This document shows, piece after piece, positions 8,946 to 19,356 of a stretch of DNA of 64,000 nucleotides; positions within the stretch are counted from its first letter, which is position 1, and each line of letters begins with the position of its first letter. The notes beneath the pieces were generated by a model. The model was not told the DNA's origin. It saw only the letters and a program-made list of their open reading frames with translations, and ran no database searches. Origin of the DNA: Azonexus sp. (GTDB lineage Bacteria > Pseudomonadota > Gammaproteobacteria > Burkholderiales > Rhodocyclaceae); contig NZ_JAVBXX010000042.1 in assembly GCF_030824335.1 (NCBI RefSeq), positions 1 to 64,000 on the forward strand, given 5' to 3'. Position numbers and translations under genes: made by a program.

Positions 8946-9127
8946 GCTTGCGCGAACCCCAAGTGAACATGCTTTCCCCGGGAGGTTCGCGCGCCGCGCT
9001 TTTGCCTGATTTGATGCGGCTTTTCAGAGGCAGCGCTGTTCGCGTAAGATGTTTTCTGCTCAGGAATAAAGAGGTTCGCGCAATACGGGCTTTTTGTTCT
9101 GATGCTTCCGGTAGTTACGGGAGATGA
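8946..9127 (+). promoter_or_regulatory. CRISPR leader
   Basis: The 182 bp between cas2 and the first repeat hold no gene. GAGGTTCGCGC occurs twice as a direct repeat (8982-8992 and 9071-9081), with a shorter GTTCGCG at 9038-9044. GCGCGAACC at 8950-8958 is inverted relative to 8984-8992. An AT-richer stretch with TAAGAT (9045-9050) could hold the array promoter. The repeats may bind leader proteins for spacer integration; this is inference. Confidence 0.75.
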
Positions 9128-12100
9128 GCATCGCCTCTCGGCAACGAGGGGCGTGGATTGAAACAACGTGCGGGCAGAGAGCTTGCCGGCGCGGACCAGC
9201 ATCGCCTCTCGGCAACGAGGGGCGTGGATTGAAACTTGTTGTTCGTCAGGCTTGGTCGTTGCCGTCCCCAGCATCGCCTCTCGGCAACGAGGGGCGTGGA
9301 TTGAAACACCAACGGTGACGCCGTCGCCTTGCCGATCTGGAGCATCGCCTCTCGGCAACGAGGGGCGTGGATTGAAACTGGTGGATTCCGCCGACGACCG
9401 GCCACTGGGAAAGCATCGCCTCTCGGCAACGAGGGGCGTGGATTGAAACAGGAGAAGGGGATGGCAAAGCACCGCCGTCCGCCGCATCGCCTCTCGGCAA
9501 CGAGGGGCGTGGATTGAAACGTTGATTTCAACGACTCGCACGCCATGATGGTAAGCATCGCCTCTCGGCAACGAGGGGCGTGGATTGAAACCAGTTGCCG
9601 ATGATGTTTAGCGCGCAAAAATAGGGCATCGCCTCTCGGCAACGAGGGGCGTGGATTGAAACAACGGGATGTCGTCTCAGTTCCGGGAAGCACGGTGCAT
9701 CGCCTCTCGGCAACGAGGGGCGTGGATTGAAACCGCTGACCCAAGGAATTCACGCCTGGACGATGGCGCATCGCCTCTCGGCAACGAGGGGCGTGGATTG
9801 AAACTCGGATGTACCGCCGCCGACCACCAGCAACGTCAAGGCATCGCCTCTCGGCAACGAGGGGCGTGGATTGAAACAGCAAGTTGGGATCGGGATGATG
9901 TTCGGGGCCGACGCATCGCCTCTCGGCAACGAGGGGCGTGGATTGAAACACATCTGGGGAGGTGTCGCGGTTCGAGTTTCCTCGCATCGCCTCTCGGCAA
10001 CGAGGGGCGTGGATTGAAACCCCATCTGGGTGGTCCGGACCATCCAGCAAGGCCAGGGCATCGCCTCTCGGCAACGAGGGGCGTGGATTGAAACTTCCAC
10101 GTAAAGGAGACGTAGAGTTTGTCACTCCGCATCGCCTCTCGGCAACGAGGGGCGTGGATTGAAACAAATACCACGATTGTTATCTTCAATACGTGGAGGC
10201 GCATCGCCTCTCGGCAACGAGGGGCGTGGATTGAAACAGAAGCAGCCCGGAGTGGCGCCACGAAGTCGGAGGCATCGCCTCTCGGCAACGAGGGGCGTGG
10301 ATTGAAACCTTCGTGGTGATCGCTTCAGCGAGTTCATTAACAGCATCGCCTCTCGGCAACGAGGGGCGTGGATTGAAACTTAGCCAAGCGCTGACTGGCC
10401 ACCCGGACGAACTGCATCGCCTCTCGGCAACGAGGGGCGTGGATTGAAACAACTTCACTAAGGGGGTTCCGGTTTTGACCAATCGCATCGCCTCTCGGCA
10501 ACGAGGGGCGTGGATTGAAACCTCTGCCTTGCGCTTGGTTTCGCGGTGTGCCTCGGCATCGCCTCTCGGCAACGAGGGGCGTGGATTGAAACTATCTTCG
10601 CGACAGCCGCAGCAACACCGGCAGCAACGCATCGCCTCTCGGCAACGAGGGGCGTGGATTGAAACAACACGCCGCTGCTGATCCACCCGCAGAAACTGGG
10701 CATCGCCTCTCGGCAACGAGGGGCGTGGATTGAAACCCAGACGGCAGTGCCGTCGGTGACGGTGCTGCCATTGCATCGCCTCTCGGCAACGAGGGGCGTG
10801 GATTGAAACAGATTTTCCAGCGTCGGGCGTGCATTTGTTTTTAATGCATCGCCTCTCGGCAACGAGGGGCGTGGATTGAAACCTGTAATTGATAAACTCC
10901 TCGACCGGATGGGCGAGGAGCATCGCCTCTCGGCAACGAGGGGCGTGGATTGAAACCAACGAGTCGCGGCAATCTTCGGTTTTCGGCGCCTTGCATCGCC
11001 TCTCGGCAACGAGGGGCGTGGATTGAAACTTCGACAGCGGTTCGTCCAGGCCCCACGAATCGAGCATCGCCTCTCGGCAACGAGGGGCGTGGATTGAAAC
11101 CTCAGCCAGCGTCACGCAAAGCCGATCCACACCCGGCATCGCCTCTCGGCAACGAGGGGCGTGGATTGAAACAGCTACAAGCGCGACGTGATGCTGTCGC
11201 TGATCGAGCATCGCCTCTCGGCAACGAGGGGCGTGGATTGAAACCAAAACTTACCGGAGCCATGCATGACAACCTACCTGCATCGCCTCTCGGCAACGAG
11301 GGGCGTGGATTGAAACAAGGAAATCGAGGTAGGCGTCACCCTGCCGAACGGGCATCGCCTCTCGGCAACGAGGGGCGTGGATTGAAACCACTGTCTGCAC
11401 GCCGGCCGGAACGCCGCTGACGCATCGCCTCTCGGCAACGAGGGGCGTGGATTGAAACAATCCAACTGGGCAAAAAACGCCTTCGACGCCGCGCATCGCC
11501 TCTCGGCAACGAGGGGCGTGGATTGAAACATCGTCCAGCCGGTGCCGGGCATCGATCAGGCCGCGCATCGCCTCTCGGCAACGAGGGGCGTGGATTGAAA
11601 CAAGTCCGTTACGCGGCCATCCGTTCGGGTTCGATCGCATCGCCTCTCGGCAACGAGGGGCGTGGATTGAAACAGCCTCCGGCGCGGCATCCCATGCGGG
11701 GTTTCCGGGCATCGCCTCTCGGCAACGAGGGGCGTGGATTGAAACCATCTGGTTACCGGCCGGTGCCTTGGCGGCTTGCGGCATCGCCTCTCGGCAACGA
11801 GGGGCGTGGATTGAAACAATTTCATCCTGTCAGTCATCGGCGCACTCCCGGAGCATCGCCTCTCGGCAACGAGGGGCGTGGATTGAAACCAGTATTCGCC
11901 GGACGTGAAAACGCGGTTGGTGCGCATCGCCTCTCGGCAACGAGGGGCGTGGATTGAAACATCAGATCACGGGCCATGATTTAACCCTCCTGCGCGCATC
12001 GCCTCTCGGCAACGAGGGGCGTGGATTGAAACCAGCGCTTCTGGCCTTTCTTCGGCTCTTTGAAATGCATCGCCTCTCGGCAACGAGGGGCGTGGATTGA

Positions 12101-13256
12101 AACAAACCAAGCCCGGCTGACGCCGCACGGGCCGCCTCGCATCGCCTCTCGGCAACGAGGGGCGTGGATTGAAACATCATCGCCCGTCGCCAGATCGAAT
12201 CCGCGATACGGCATCGCCTCTCGGCAACGAGGGGCGTGGATTGAAACAGGAACACCAGCATTTCCAGTTCCTGCGCATCCGAGCATCGCCTCTCGGCAAC
12301 GAGGGGCGTGGATTGAAACCGACCATAACGGACGCAACAACACCCGAAACAGCCGGCATCGCCTCTCGGCAACGAGGGGCGTGGATTGAAACAACTCGAT
12401 CATGGAGCAATCACCCCGGCTAGCAAGCATCGCCTCTCGGCAACGAGGGGCGTGGATTGAAACAATAGGTGACGGCGACTCATCCTTTACCCGGCAAGGC
12501 ATCGCCTCTCGGCAACGAGGGGCGTGGATTGAAACCCCTTAAACGCCCTAATTGCGGACCTTTTGCGCTCGCATCGCCTCTCGGCAACGAGGGGCGTGGA
12601 TTGAAACATGAATGGGGCGAAGTCCATATGGACTGCGAGAAGGGCATCGCCTCTCGGCAACGAGGGGCGTGGATTGAAACATTTTGCTGCCTCCGTCGTG
12701 GTCTTCGGGCTGGTTTGCATCGCCTCTCGGCAACGAGGGGCGTGGATTGAAACATGAACAACAGCGCGAGACAGGCCGAAGGTTCGGACGGCATCGCCTC
12801 TCGGCAACGAGGGGCGTGGATTGAAACCCACTTTCCGGCCACACAGCGGGCCAACAACGGTGCATCGCCTCTCGGCAACGAGGGGCGTGGATTGAAACAA
12901 GAAGGGGGCCGTGTTCCATCTGCTGGAACCGGACGCATCGCCTCTCGGCAACGAGGGGCGTGGATTGAAACTCCGTTGGTCAGGAAGTCCCTACGTTGGG
13001 TGGCGGCATCGCCTCTCGGCAACGAGGGGCGTGGATTGAAACGAGATACAGCGAGATGCGCGGGGGCTGGATCGTGGCATCGCCTCTCGGCAACGAGGGG
13101 CGTGGATTGAAACAATGCCCCCAGGGTGCGATTGATCGTTGCCGGCTGCATCGCCTCTCGGCAACGAGGGGCGTGGATTGAAACTCTGCTCTCGAGCGCA
13201 GCGTCAATGCCCAGCGCAAGCATCGCCTCTCGGCAACGAGGGGCGTGGATTGAAAC
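9128..13256 (+). CRISPR. Type I-C CRISPR array, 58 repeats and 57 spacers
   Basis: The repeats are 37 bp and start GCATCGCCTCTCGG, ending GGCGTGGATTGAAAC. By eye all 58 copies are identical, including the last (13220-13256). Spacers are 33-37 bp, mostly 34-35. Each repeat holds an 8-bp stem (CGCCTCTC with GAGGGGCG, one G-U) and a GGCAAC loop. It is followed by 11 nt, TGGATTGAAAC, which matches the 5' handle made by Cas5c. New spacers should enter at 9128, the leader side. Because repeat plus spacer is often 72 bp, long spurious open frames run through the array on both strands. Confidence 0.99.
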
Positions 13257-13460
13257 CTGAGTATCGGTATGGGCTTGCCGAAAATGAAGGTGATCGGTAT
13301 TTTGGGCTTGCTGGTGCTGGCCAAGCGGCGTGGCGAGATTGAGCGAGTAGCGCCGTTGATTGAGGAATTGCAGCGCGGTGGGCACTATCTGGGGCTACGC
13401 GAAGTGCAAGCGGCTTGTCTATGCCGGCGAGGAAATCATCTGACCTCCTGTTTTTTGTGA
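13257..13460 (+). pseudogene. Remnant of a DUF3368 (PIN-type) toxin gene at the array end
   Basis: The frame that starts right after the last repeat reads KVIGILGLLVLAKRRGEIERV followed by APLIEELQRGG. This matches the C-terminal signature of DUF3368 PIN-like proteins (usually ...VIGTLGxLLxAKxxGxI...). The 5' two thirds are missing. The expected ending (a ...L-AGE motif) appears only in another frame (LVYAGEE, stop at 13441-13443), which indicates a frameshift. It is therefore a dead fragment of a VapC-like toxin. The assignment rests on one motif and is moderately sure. Confidence 0.55.
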
Positions 13461-13536
13461 AAACGCATGGAGGAAGAAGAGGTCCAGAACTCAACCGCAG
13501 GTTTTCCCTTTTTTACTTTGTCGACCGGAGAATTTA

Positions 13537-14607
13537 ATGTCTGTCCTGTTTAGCCCGCTGCAACTGCGCGATCTGACGCTGCCCAACCGTATCGGTATTC
13601 CGCCGATGTGCCAGTATTCCGCGACCGATGGTCGGGCTGGCGACTGGCATGTTCAGCATTACGGCAGCCGTGCCGTTGGTGGTGCCGGGCTGGTTATTGT
13701 CGAGGCGACGGCGGTTTTGCCGGAGGGGCGGATCAGCCCGGGCGACTTGGGGCTTTGGGATGATGCTCAGATCGAGCCGCTCGCCCGGCTGGCCCGTTTG
13801 ATCGAAAGTCAGGGCAGCGTGCCGGTGATCCAGTTGGCGCATGCCGGGCGCAAGGCCAGCGTCGGGTTGGGCTGGGAGGCGCAGCGCACATTGACGGCGG
13901 AAGAGGGCGGCTGGACGGCTGTTGCGCCGTCGGCCATCGCTTTCGAGGGTTATGCCGAACCGCAGGCGCTGGATGTCGCCGGGATTGCCCGTGTTGTCAC
14001 GGCGTTTGCTGCGGCGGCGCGGCGTGCCTTGCTGGCCGGTTTCAAGGCCATTGAGATTCATGCGGCGCATGGTTATCTGCTGCATCAGTTCCTGTCGCCG
14101 CTGAGCAATTCGCGCAGTGATGAATACGGCGGCAGCTTCGCCCAGCGGATTCGCCTGACGCGCGAAGTGGTGGCGGCGATCCGCGCCGAATGGCCGGCCA
14201 AGCTGCCGCTGCTGATTCGCTTGTCGGCAACCGATTGGGTTGAGGGTGGTTGGGATGCGGATCAGACGGTCGACCTGTGCAAATTGCTGAAAACCGACGG
14301 GGTCGATCTGGTCGATGTGTCGACCGGCGGTCTGGTGGCGAGCGCAAAAATTCCTGCCGGGCCGGGTTTCCAGGTGCCGTTTGCCACGCGCATTCGTCAG
14401 GAAGCCGGCTTGCCATCAGCCGCCGTCGGCCTGATCACCGAGGCGGCACAGGCCGAAGCCATCATCGCCAACGGCGAGGCGGATCTGGTGCTGGTCGGTC
14501 GGGAAATCCTGCGCAATCCCTACTGGCCCATGCAGGCGGCGCAGAAGCTGGGGGTTGAAGCGAATTGGCCGAAGCAGTATCTGCGGGCGAAGCCGGTCGT
14601 ACGCTGA
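13537..14607 (+). CDS. NADH:flavin oxidoreductase, old yellow enzyme family (YqjM-like)
   Basis: FMN-dependent ene-reductase of 356 aa that reduces activated C=C bonds or other electrophiles using NAD(P)H; the physiological substrate is unknown. Family motifs are visible. NRIGIPPMCQYSATDG is at the N-terminus, with the Cys of the YqjM subclass. QLAHAGRKAS and EIHAAHGYLLHQFLSPLSN lie mid-protein, and LVGREILRNPYWP is near the end. CCGGAGAA lies 5 nt before the ATG. It is a single gene ending in a strong terminator shared with the convergent tex gene. Confidence 0.93.
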   Translation: MSVLFSPLQLRDLTLPNRIGIPPMCQYSATDGRAGDWHVQHYGSRAVGGAGLVIVEATAVLPEGRISPGDLGLWDDAQIEPLARLARLIESQGSVPVIQLAHAGRKASVGLGWEAQRTLTAEEGGWTAVAPSAIAFEGYAEPQALDVAGIARVVTAFAAAARRALLAGFKAIEIHAAHGYLLHQFLSPLSNSRSDEYGGSFAQRIRLTREVVAAIRAEWPAKLPLLIRLSATDWVEGGWDADQTVDLCKLLKTDGVDLVDVSTGGLVASAKIPAGPGFQVPFATRIRQEAGLPSAAVGLITEAAQAEAIIANGEADLVLVGREILRNPYWPMQAAQKLGVEANWPKQYLRAKPVVR

Positions 14608-14630
14608 ACCCGAAGCCAAAATAGCGGTTA

Positions 14631-14664
14631 AAAAAACGCCCCGGTGTTGTGGGGCGTTGTTTTT
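14631..14664. terminator. Bidirectional rho-independent terminator
   Basis: AACGCCCC (14635-14642) and GGGGCGTT (14651-14658) pair around an 8-nt loop. An A-run precedes and a T-rich run follows, so it can end both the oxidoreductase transcript and tex from the other strand. Confidence 0.85.
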
Positions 14665-14692
14665 GGGTCGATTTCGCGGTTGACCGCAGTAT

Positions 14693-17008
14693 TTACTTGC
14701 GCAGCTTGGCGAAGGCGCTGGCCATTGCGCTGCCGGCTGGTGGCGGGGTGTTGTGGCGAGCCTGCTGTTTCGACACCGGTGCACCGCGCTGGGCGCCGGC
14801 CTCGTGACTGCGGCCTTTGCCCGGTTCGTCGGACATGCGCATGGTCAGCGCGACACGCTGGCGAGCGAGGTCGACTTCCAGCACCTTGACCTTCACCACC
14901 TGGCCGGCCTTGACCACGTCGTGCGGGTCTTTGACGAAGCTGTTGGACAGGGCGGAAACGTGCACCAGCCCGTCCTGATGCACGCCGATGTCGACGAAGG
15001 CACCAAAGGCGGCCACATTGGTGACGACGCCTTCGAGGATCATGCCCGGTTGCAGGTCGCCGACCTTTTCGACGCCATCGGCGAAGGTTGCCGTCTTGAA
15101 CTCGGGGCGTGGGTCGCGGCCGGGTTTTTCCAGTTCCTTGAAAATGTCTTGCACGGTCGGCAGGCCGAAGCGTTCGTCGGTGTATTTGGCCGGATTCAGG
15201 CCCTTTAGCGACTGGCTGTTGCCGAGAATGTCCTTCATCGATTTTTTCAGATCGACGATGATTTTCTCGACCACCGGATAGGCTTCCGGGTGCACTGACG
15301 ACGCGTCGAGCGGGTTGTCGCCATTCGGCACGCGCAGGAAGCCGGCGGCCTGTTCGAAGGTCTTGTCGCCGAGGCGCGGCACTTTCTTCAGGTCGTTACG
15401 CGACTTGAAGGCGCCGTTGGCATCGCGGTAGCTGACGATGTTGGCGGCCAAGCTGCCGTTGAGGCCGGAAATGCGGGTGAGCAACGGCACCGAGGCGGTG
15501 TTGACGTCGACGCCGACGGCGTTTACGCAATCCTCGACGACAGCATCGAGATTCTTGGCCAGCTTGGATTGGGAAACGTCGTGCTGGTACTGGCCGACGC
15601 CGATGGATTTCGGATCGATCTTCACCAGTTCGGCCAGCGGGTCCTGCAGTCGGCGGGCAATTGAAACGGCGCCGCGAATGGAAACATCGAGGTCCGGGAA
15701 TTCCTTGGCCGCCAATTCCGAGGCCGAATAGACCGAGGCGCCGGCTTCCGAAACGACGATCTTCTGCAGCCGCGCTTCCGGGTATTTCTTCATGACGTCC
15801 TGCACCAGCTTGTCGGTTTCCCGGCTGGCCGTACCGTTGCCGATGGCGACCAGGGTCACGCCGTGCGCTGAGGCCAGGCGGGCGATGGTCGAGATCGAGC
15901 CGCCCCAGTCGTTGCGCGGCTCGTGCGGGTAGATGGTGGCGGTGTCGAGCAGCTTGCCGGTGGCGTCGACGACGGCGATCTTGCAGCCGGTGCGGATACC
16001 CGGGTCGATGCCCATGGTCACGTGCTGGCCGGCCGGTGCGGCGAGCAGCAGGTCTTTCAGGTTCTTGCCGAAGATGCGGATGGCTTCTTCCTCGGCGCGC
16101 TCGCGCAATTCATTGACCAGTTCGAGTTCGAGGTGGGTGTAAACCTTGATTTTCCAGGTCCAGCGTACCGTATCCTGCAGCCATTTGTCGGCCGGACGGT
16201 TCTGCGCCTTGATGCCGAAACGCACGGCGATACGCTGTTCGCAAGGGCTCGGGCCGGGCTTGACGGCGTCTTCGTTAAGTTCGGAATCGAGCACCAGCGT
16301 GACGTTGAGGAAGCCTTCGTTGCGCCCGCGCAGCAAGGCCAGCGCGCGGTGCGAGGGCATGTCGACGATGGATTCGGCAAAGTCGAACCAGTCGCGGAAC
16401 TTGGCGCCTTCCAGTTCTTTGCCTTCGATGACAGTCGACCGCAATAAACCGTGTTCTTTCAGATATTCGCGCAAGGTTTGCAGCAGTTGCGCGTCTTCGG
16501 CGAACTTTTCCATCAGGATCTGGCGGGCGCCGTCGAGCACCGCTTTGCTGTCGGCGAAGCCGGCTTCAGCGTTGAGGTACTTTTCCGCTTCGTCGTCGGG
16601 CGTCAGTTCCGGGTTGTCGAGCAGCGCCAGCGCCAGCGGCTCGATGCCGGCCTCGCGGGCGATCTGCGCCTTGGTGCGGCGTTTCTGTTTGTACGGCAGG
16701 TAAAGGTCTTCTAGGCGCTGCTTGGTTTCGGCATCCTCGATCACGGCACGCAGTTCCGGCGTCAGTTTGCCCTGTTCCTCGATGCTGGCCAGCACGGCAA
16801 CGCGGCGGTCTTCGAGGTCGCGCAGATAGGTCAGGCGCTCTTCCAGGTTGCGCAGTTGCGTGTCGTCGAGTTCGCCGGTCACTTCCTTGCGGTAGCGGGC
16901 GATGAAGGGCACGGTGGCGCCTTCGTCGAGCAACTGGACGGCGGCCTTGACCTGGGTGGGACGGACGCCGAGTTCAACGGCAATGCGGTGTTCGATGGGA
17001 GCGAGCAT
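14693..17008 (-). CDS. tex: Tex, S1-domain RNA-binding transcription accessory protein
   Basis: A 771-aa Tex/YhgF homologue, about the usual 770-780 aa. In order it has the N-terminal HTH-like region ([25 protein letters not shown]), a YqgF RuvC-like domain ([12 protein letters not shown]), helix-hairpin-helix motifs ([13 protein letters not shown] and ASGFLRV-type segment) and a C-terminal S1 domain ([21 protein letters not shown]). A low-complexity Ala/Pro tail follows. The start at 17008 is chosen because the family begins there; an in-frame TTG at 17050 adds 14 unrelated residues. The role is RNA binding in transcription and translation processes; details vary by species. Confidence 0.95.
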   Translation of the reverse strand: MLAPIEHRIAVELGVRPTQVKAAVQLLDEGATVPFIARYRKEVTGELDDTQLRNLEERLTYLRDLEDRRVAVLASIEEQGKLTPELRAVIEDAETKQRLEDLYLPYKQKRRTKAQIAREAGIEPLALALLDNPELTPDDEAEKYLNAEAGFADSKAVLDGARQILMEKFAEDAQLLQTLREYLKEHGLLRSTVIEGKELEGAKFRDWFDFAESIVDMPSHRALALLRGRNEGFLNVTLVLDSELNEDAVKPGPSPCEQRIAVRFGIKAQNRPADKWLQDTVRWTWKIKVYTHLELELVNELRERAEEEAIRIFGKNLKDLLLAAPAGQHVTMGIDPGIRTGCKIAVVDATGKLLDTATIYPHEPRNDWGGSISTIARLASAHGVTLVAIGNGTASRETDKLVQDVMKKYPEARLQKIVVSEAGASVYSASELAAKEFPDLDVSIRGAVSIARRLQDPLAELVKIDPKSIGVGQYQHDVSQSKLAKNLDAVVEDCVNAVGVDVNTASVPLLTRISGLNGSLAANIVSYRDANGAFKSRNDLKKVPRLGDKTFEQAAGFLRVPNGDNPLDASSVHPEAYPVVEKIIVDLKKSMKDILGNSQSLKGLNPAKYTDERFGLPTVQDIFKELEKPGRDPRPEFKTATFADGVEKVGDLQPGMILEGVVTNVAAFGAFVDIGVHQDGLVHVSALSNSFVKDPHDVVKAGQVVKVKVLEVDLARQRVALTMRMSDEPGKGRSHEAGAQRGAPVSKQQARHNTPPPAGSAMASAFAKLRK

Positions 17009-17127
17009 GGGTGCGGCAGTACGGCAAAAAGGGGAGCGAATAATGCGCAATCCAGAAGCAAATTACAACTGCTTGGGAGTGGTGTAGGATAGCGCTGCAA
17101 GCATTCCAATGTCAGAGGAGGAAATAT

Positions 17128-17574
17128 ATGAAAGTTGAAACCTATTTGTTCGGCGCAATCGAAGTTTCGCCGGAAAAGACCCTGAGTTTTCCGAATGGTC
17201 TTTTCGCTTTCGAAAACAATAAAAACTTCACGCTGGTTCATGAAGAAGGCAAGGGTGATCCGGCCAGCTTCACGCTGCAATCGCTGGACGATCCGTCAGT
17301 GGCTTTTCAGATCATCGATCCGACGACCTTGGGCTTCCATTACGAGCTCGAACTGAGCGATGAAGAAAATGCCCTGCTGAAGTCCCCGGCTGCCGAAGAT
17401 GTGGCCGTGATGATCATCCTGTTCAAGGAAACTGAAGGTGAAGGCACGCCGGGCATCAACCCGAATCTGCGCGCACCGCTGATCATCAACCTGAAAGAGC
17501 GCGTCGGCGTGCAGAAGTTGCTGGTCAAGGTTGCCACCAACGTGACTTTGTCGAATCTGTCCAGCGCGGTCTGA
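17128..17574 (+). CDS. fliW: FliW flagellar assembly factor
   Basis: FliW binds flagellin and antagonises CsrA, linking filament assembly to flagellin translation. The 148-aa product shows the family pattern: [13 protein letters not shown] at the start, [11 protein letters not shown], and [20 protein letters not shown] near the end. A strong AGAGGAGG lies 8 nt before the ATG. There is no csrA or flagellar gene beside it in this window, so it is a stand-alone copy. Transcription probably ends at the hairpin inside the convergent mtfA 3' end. Confidence 0.93.
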   Translation: MKVETYLFGAIEVSPEKTLSFPNGLFAFENNKNFTLVHEEGKGDPASFTLQSLDDPSVAFQIIDPTTLGFHYELELSDEENALLKSPAAEDVAVMIILFKETEGEGTPGINPNLRAPLIINLKERVGVQKLLVKVATNVTLSNLSSAV

Positions 17575-17589
17575 TTTCAGTTTCCTGAT

Positions 17590-18408
17590 TCAGCATTTGT
17601 CTGTTGCAAAGCCAGCCCCGTCGGCTGGCTTTGTCGTTTCCGTTGCTGCATTTTTGCCTGCTTGGTTCCGGGATAGCGGGTCTTGCCGGTAGTAGCGGCA
17701 GAGCAGGGCGTAGAGCGCCGGATATTCATCCGATACGACCTCAGGCAGGCCGAAAAAACTCTCGCTCAGCACGGCAAAGAATTCTTCCGGGGATTCGCTG
17801 GCATAGGGGTCGATGAGCGTTTCTTCACCGGTATCGACGCGTTGGCAAAAATTTTCGTAGGCCGCAGAAAATGTGTTTTCCCATACGTCGACCGTAATAC
17901 CGGAATGCAGTGCCGGCATGCCATCGACCTCGCCGTTCAGCATGTCGAGTTTGTGGGCAAACTCGTGGATGACGACGTTATAGCTGCCATCGGCCAATTG
18001 CACGTCGTGCCAGGAAACCAGCAAGGGGCCACCTTCCCAGGCTTCGCCCGCCAATACGTCGGTAAATTCATGTACGACGCCGTCGGCATCCGCCTGTTGT
18101 CGCGCCACGATGAATTCGTCCGGATAAACGATGATGCCGACCCAGTCGCCATAAGCGGCCAGCCCCAGTTCAAGAATCGGCAGGCAGCCTTGTGCGGCGA
18201 TGGCGACGCAGATTTCGTCGGTCAGTTGCAGGCCGCCGGCAGCGGAAAACTCCTTCTCGGCCAAAAATTGTTCGGCCAGGTTTTTCAGCTTTTTTTGCTC
18301 GTCGACCGCAAGATTGGCCAGAAAAGGGTAGCCACTCAGGGTCTTTTGCCACAAGGCATGGGGAATTTGCGCTGGCTGCCTGGGGCGTAGCCAATCGAAC
18401 CATCCCAC
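17590..18408 (-). CDS. mtfA: MtfA-family zinc metallopeptidase (M90)
   Basis: MtfA (Mlc titration factor A) is a cytosolic zinc peptidase; in E. coli it binds Mlc and affects glucose PTS expression. The 272-aa product has the zinc motif VIHEFAHKLDMLNG, the downstream ESPEEFFAVLSESFF segment with the third ligand region, and the family N-terminus LSGYPFLANL. The start codon is GTG at 18406-18408, 4 nt after the EamA stop, so both are likely one transcript. The low-complexity C-terminal tail overlaps the fliW terminator. Confidence 0.92.
   Translation of the reverse strand: MGWFDWLRPRQPAQIPHALWQKTLSGYPFLANLAVDEQKKLKNLAEQFLAEKEFSAAGGLQLTDEICVAIAAQGCLPILELGLAAYGDWVGIIVYPDEFIVARQQADADGVVHEFTDVLAGEAWEGGPLLVSWHDVQLADGSYNVVIHEFAHKLDMLNGEVDGMPALHSGITVDVWENTFSAAYENFCQRVDTGEETLIDPYASESPEEFFAVLSESFFGLPEVVSDEYPALYALLCRYYRQDPLSRNQAGKNAATETTKPADGAGFATDKC
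17608..17636 (+). terminator. Terminator hairpin for fliW inside mtfA coding sequence
   Basis: AAAGCCAGCC (17608-17617) and GGCTGGCTTT (17623-17632) form a 10-bp stem with a 5-nt loop 33 nt after the fliW stop. It also encodes part of the C-terminal tail of the convergent mtfA. Confidence 0.6.
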
Positions 18409-18412
18409 CGGT

Positions 18413-19300
18413 TCAGCCTTTTTTCATGGTCAGCCAGATGCCGGCAAAGATCAGGGTGATGCCCAGATAGTGATAGGCATACGGGATTTCGGCGAGAAAA
18501 ATGACCGAGAGCAGGGTGCCGAACACCGGCATCAGGTGAATGAACAGGCTGGCCCGGCTGGCGCCGACTTCGGCAACGCCCCGGTTGTAGAAAATGTAGC
18601 CGAGGAAGCTGGGGAAAATCCCGACGTAGGCCAATGAGGCCAGTGAGCCGAGGTGTACGTTGATCTGGCGCCCCTGCGCCATTTCCCAGAGGTAGGCTGG
18701 GAACAGGGCGCAAAGGCCGACTGCCGTGAAGGCGGCAAGCATCAGCATCGGATGCACGCCACTCGGGCGCCAGGCCAGACCGACGGTGTAGATGGCCCAG
18801 ACCAGTACAGAGCAGAGCATCCACAGGTCGCCGGTATTGAGGTTCAAGTGCAGCAGCACGTTCAGGTCGCCACGGGCAACAATGGTCAGTGCGCCGAGCA
18901 GGGAAATGCCGACGCCGAGTGCTTCGAGTTTTTTCAGATGTTTGCCGAGGAAGGCCCAGGAAATGGCAATCGTGGCTACCGGAATGAATGAGTTGAGCAG
19001 TACCGCATTGGTCGCCGTCGTCGTTTGCAGCGCCAGGTAAGCAAAGGTGTTGTAGCCGCCCACGCCGAGCAGGCCGAGGATGAGGATCGGTCGCCAGCCT
19101 TTCTTCAGGAGCGGCCACTGCGCTTTCAGGTGCGGTAGCGCCAGCGGCAGGACGAGCAGGAAGGCGATGGCCCAGCGCCAGAAGGCCAGGGCCAGCGGCG
19201 GAATGTCGGCACGGATGCCGCGCCCAAGCACCATGTTGCCTGACCAGAACAGTGCGGTCAGGGTCAGCAGCAGGTAGGGATTGGTCAGGATTTTTGGCAT
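18413..19300 (-). CDS. EamA-family (DMT) inner-membrane transporter
   Basis: A 295-aa integral membrane protein with about ten hydrophobic segments in two EamA halves. It starts MPKILTNPYLLLTLTALFWSGNMVLGRG and contains PPLALAFWRW, both typical of EamA/RhaT-like exporters. The substrate is unknown. The start at 19300 is used because the long in-frame upstream extension is hydrophilic and not family-like. It lies upstream of mtfA on the same strand, 4 nt apart. Confidence 0.9.
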   Translation of the reverse strand: MPKILTNPYLLLTLTALFWSGNMVLGRGIRADIPPLALAFWRWAIAFLLVLPLALPHLKAQWPLLKKGWRPILILGLLGVGGYNTFAYLALQTTTATNAVLLNSFIPVATIAISWAFLGKHLKKLEALGVGISLLGALTIVARGDLNVLLHLNLNTGDLWMLCSVLVWAIYTVGLAWRPSGVHPMLMLAAFTAVGLCALFPAYLWEMAQGRQINVHLGSLASLAYVGIFPSFLGYIFYNRGVAEVGASRASLFIHLMPVFGTLLSVIFLAEIPYAYHYLGITLIFAGIWLTMKKG

Positions 19301-19356
19301 GGTCGGCGAATTATGCCCGATGGGGTCGTTGACCGCAGGAAAGTGCTTCGGGAAAG

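Noticed and set aside
9379..9412. 15-nt identity between a spacer and the WYL gene near position 58, possible self-target
   Set aside because: Only 15 of 34 nt match, in common GC-rich codons, and a chance match of this length is expected among 57 spacers and 64 kb.
9115..13385. Long open frames on both strands across the array, some over 300 codons
   Set aside because: Repeat plus spacer is often 72 bp, a multiple of three, and the repeat lacks stops in several frames. The translations are only the repeat read again and again.
17009..17050. TTG start for tex adding 14 residues
   Set aside because: The added residues do not resemble the Tex N-terminus and no ribosome-binding site supports them.
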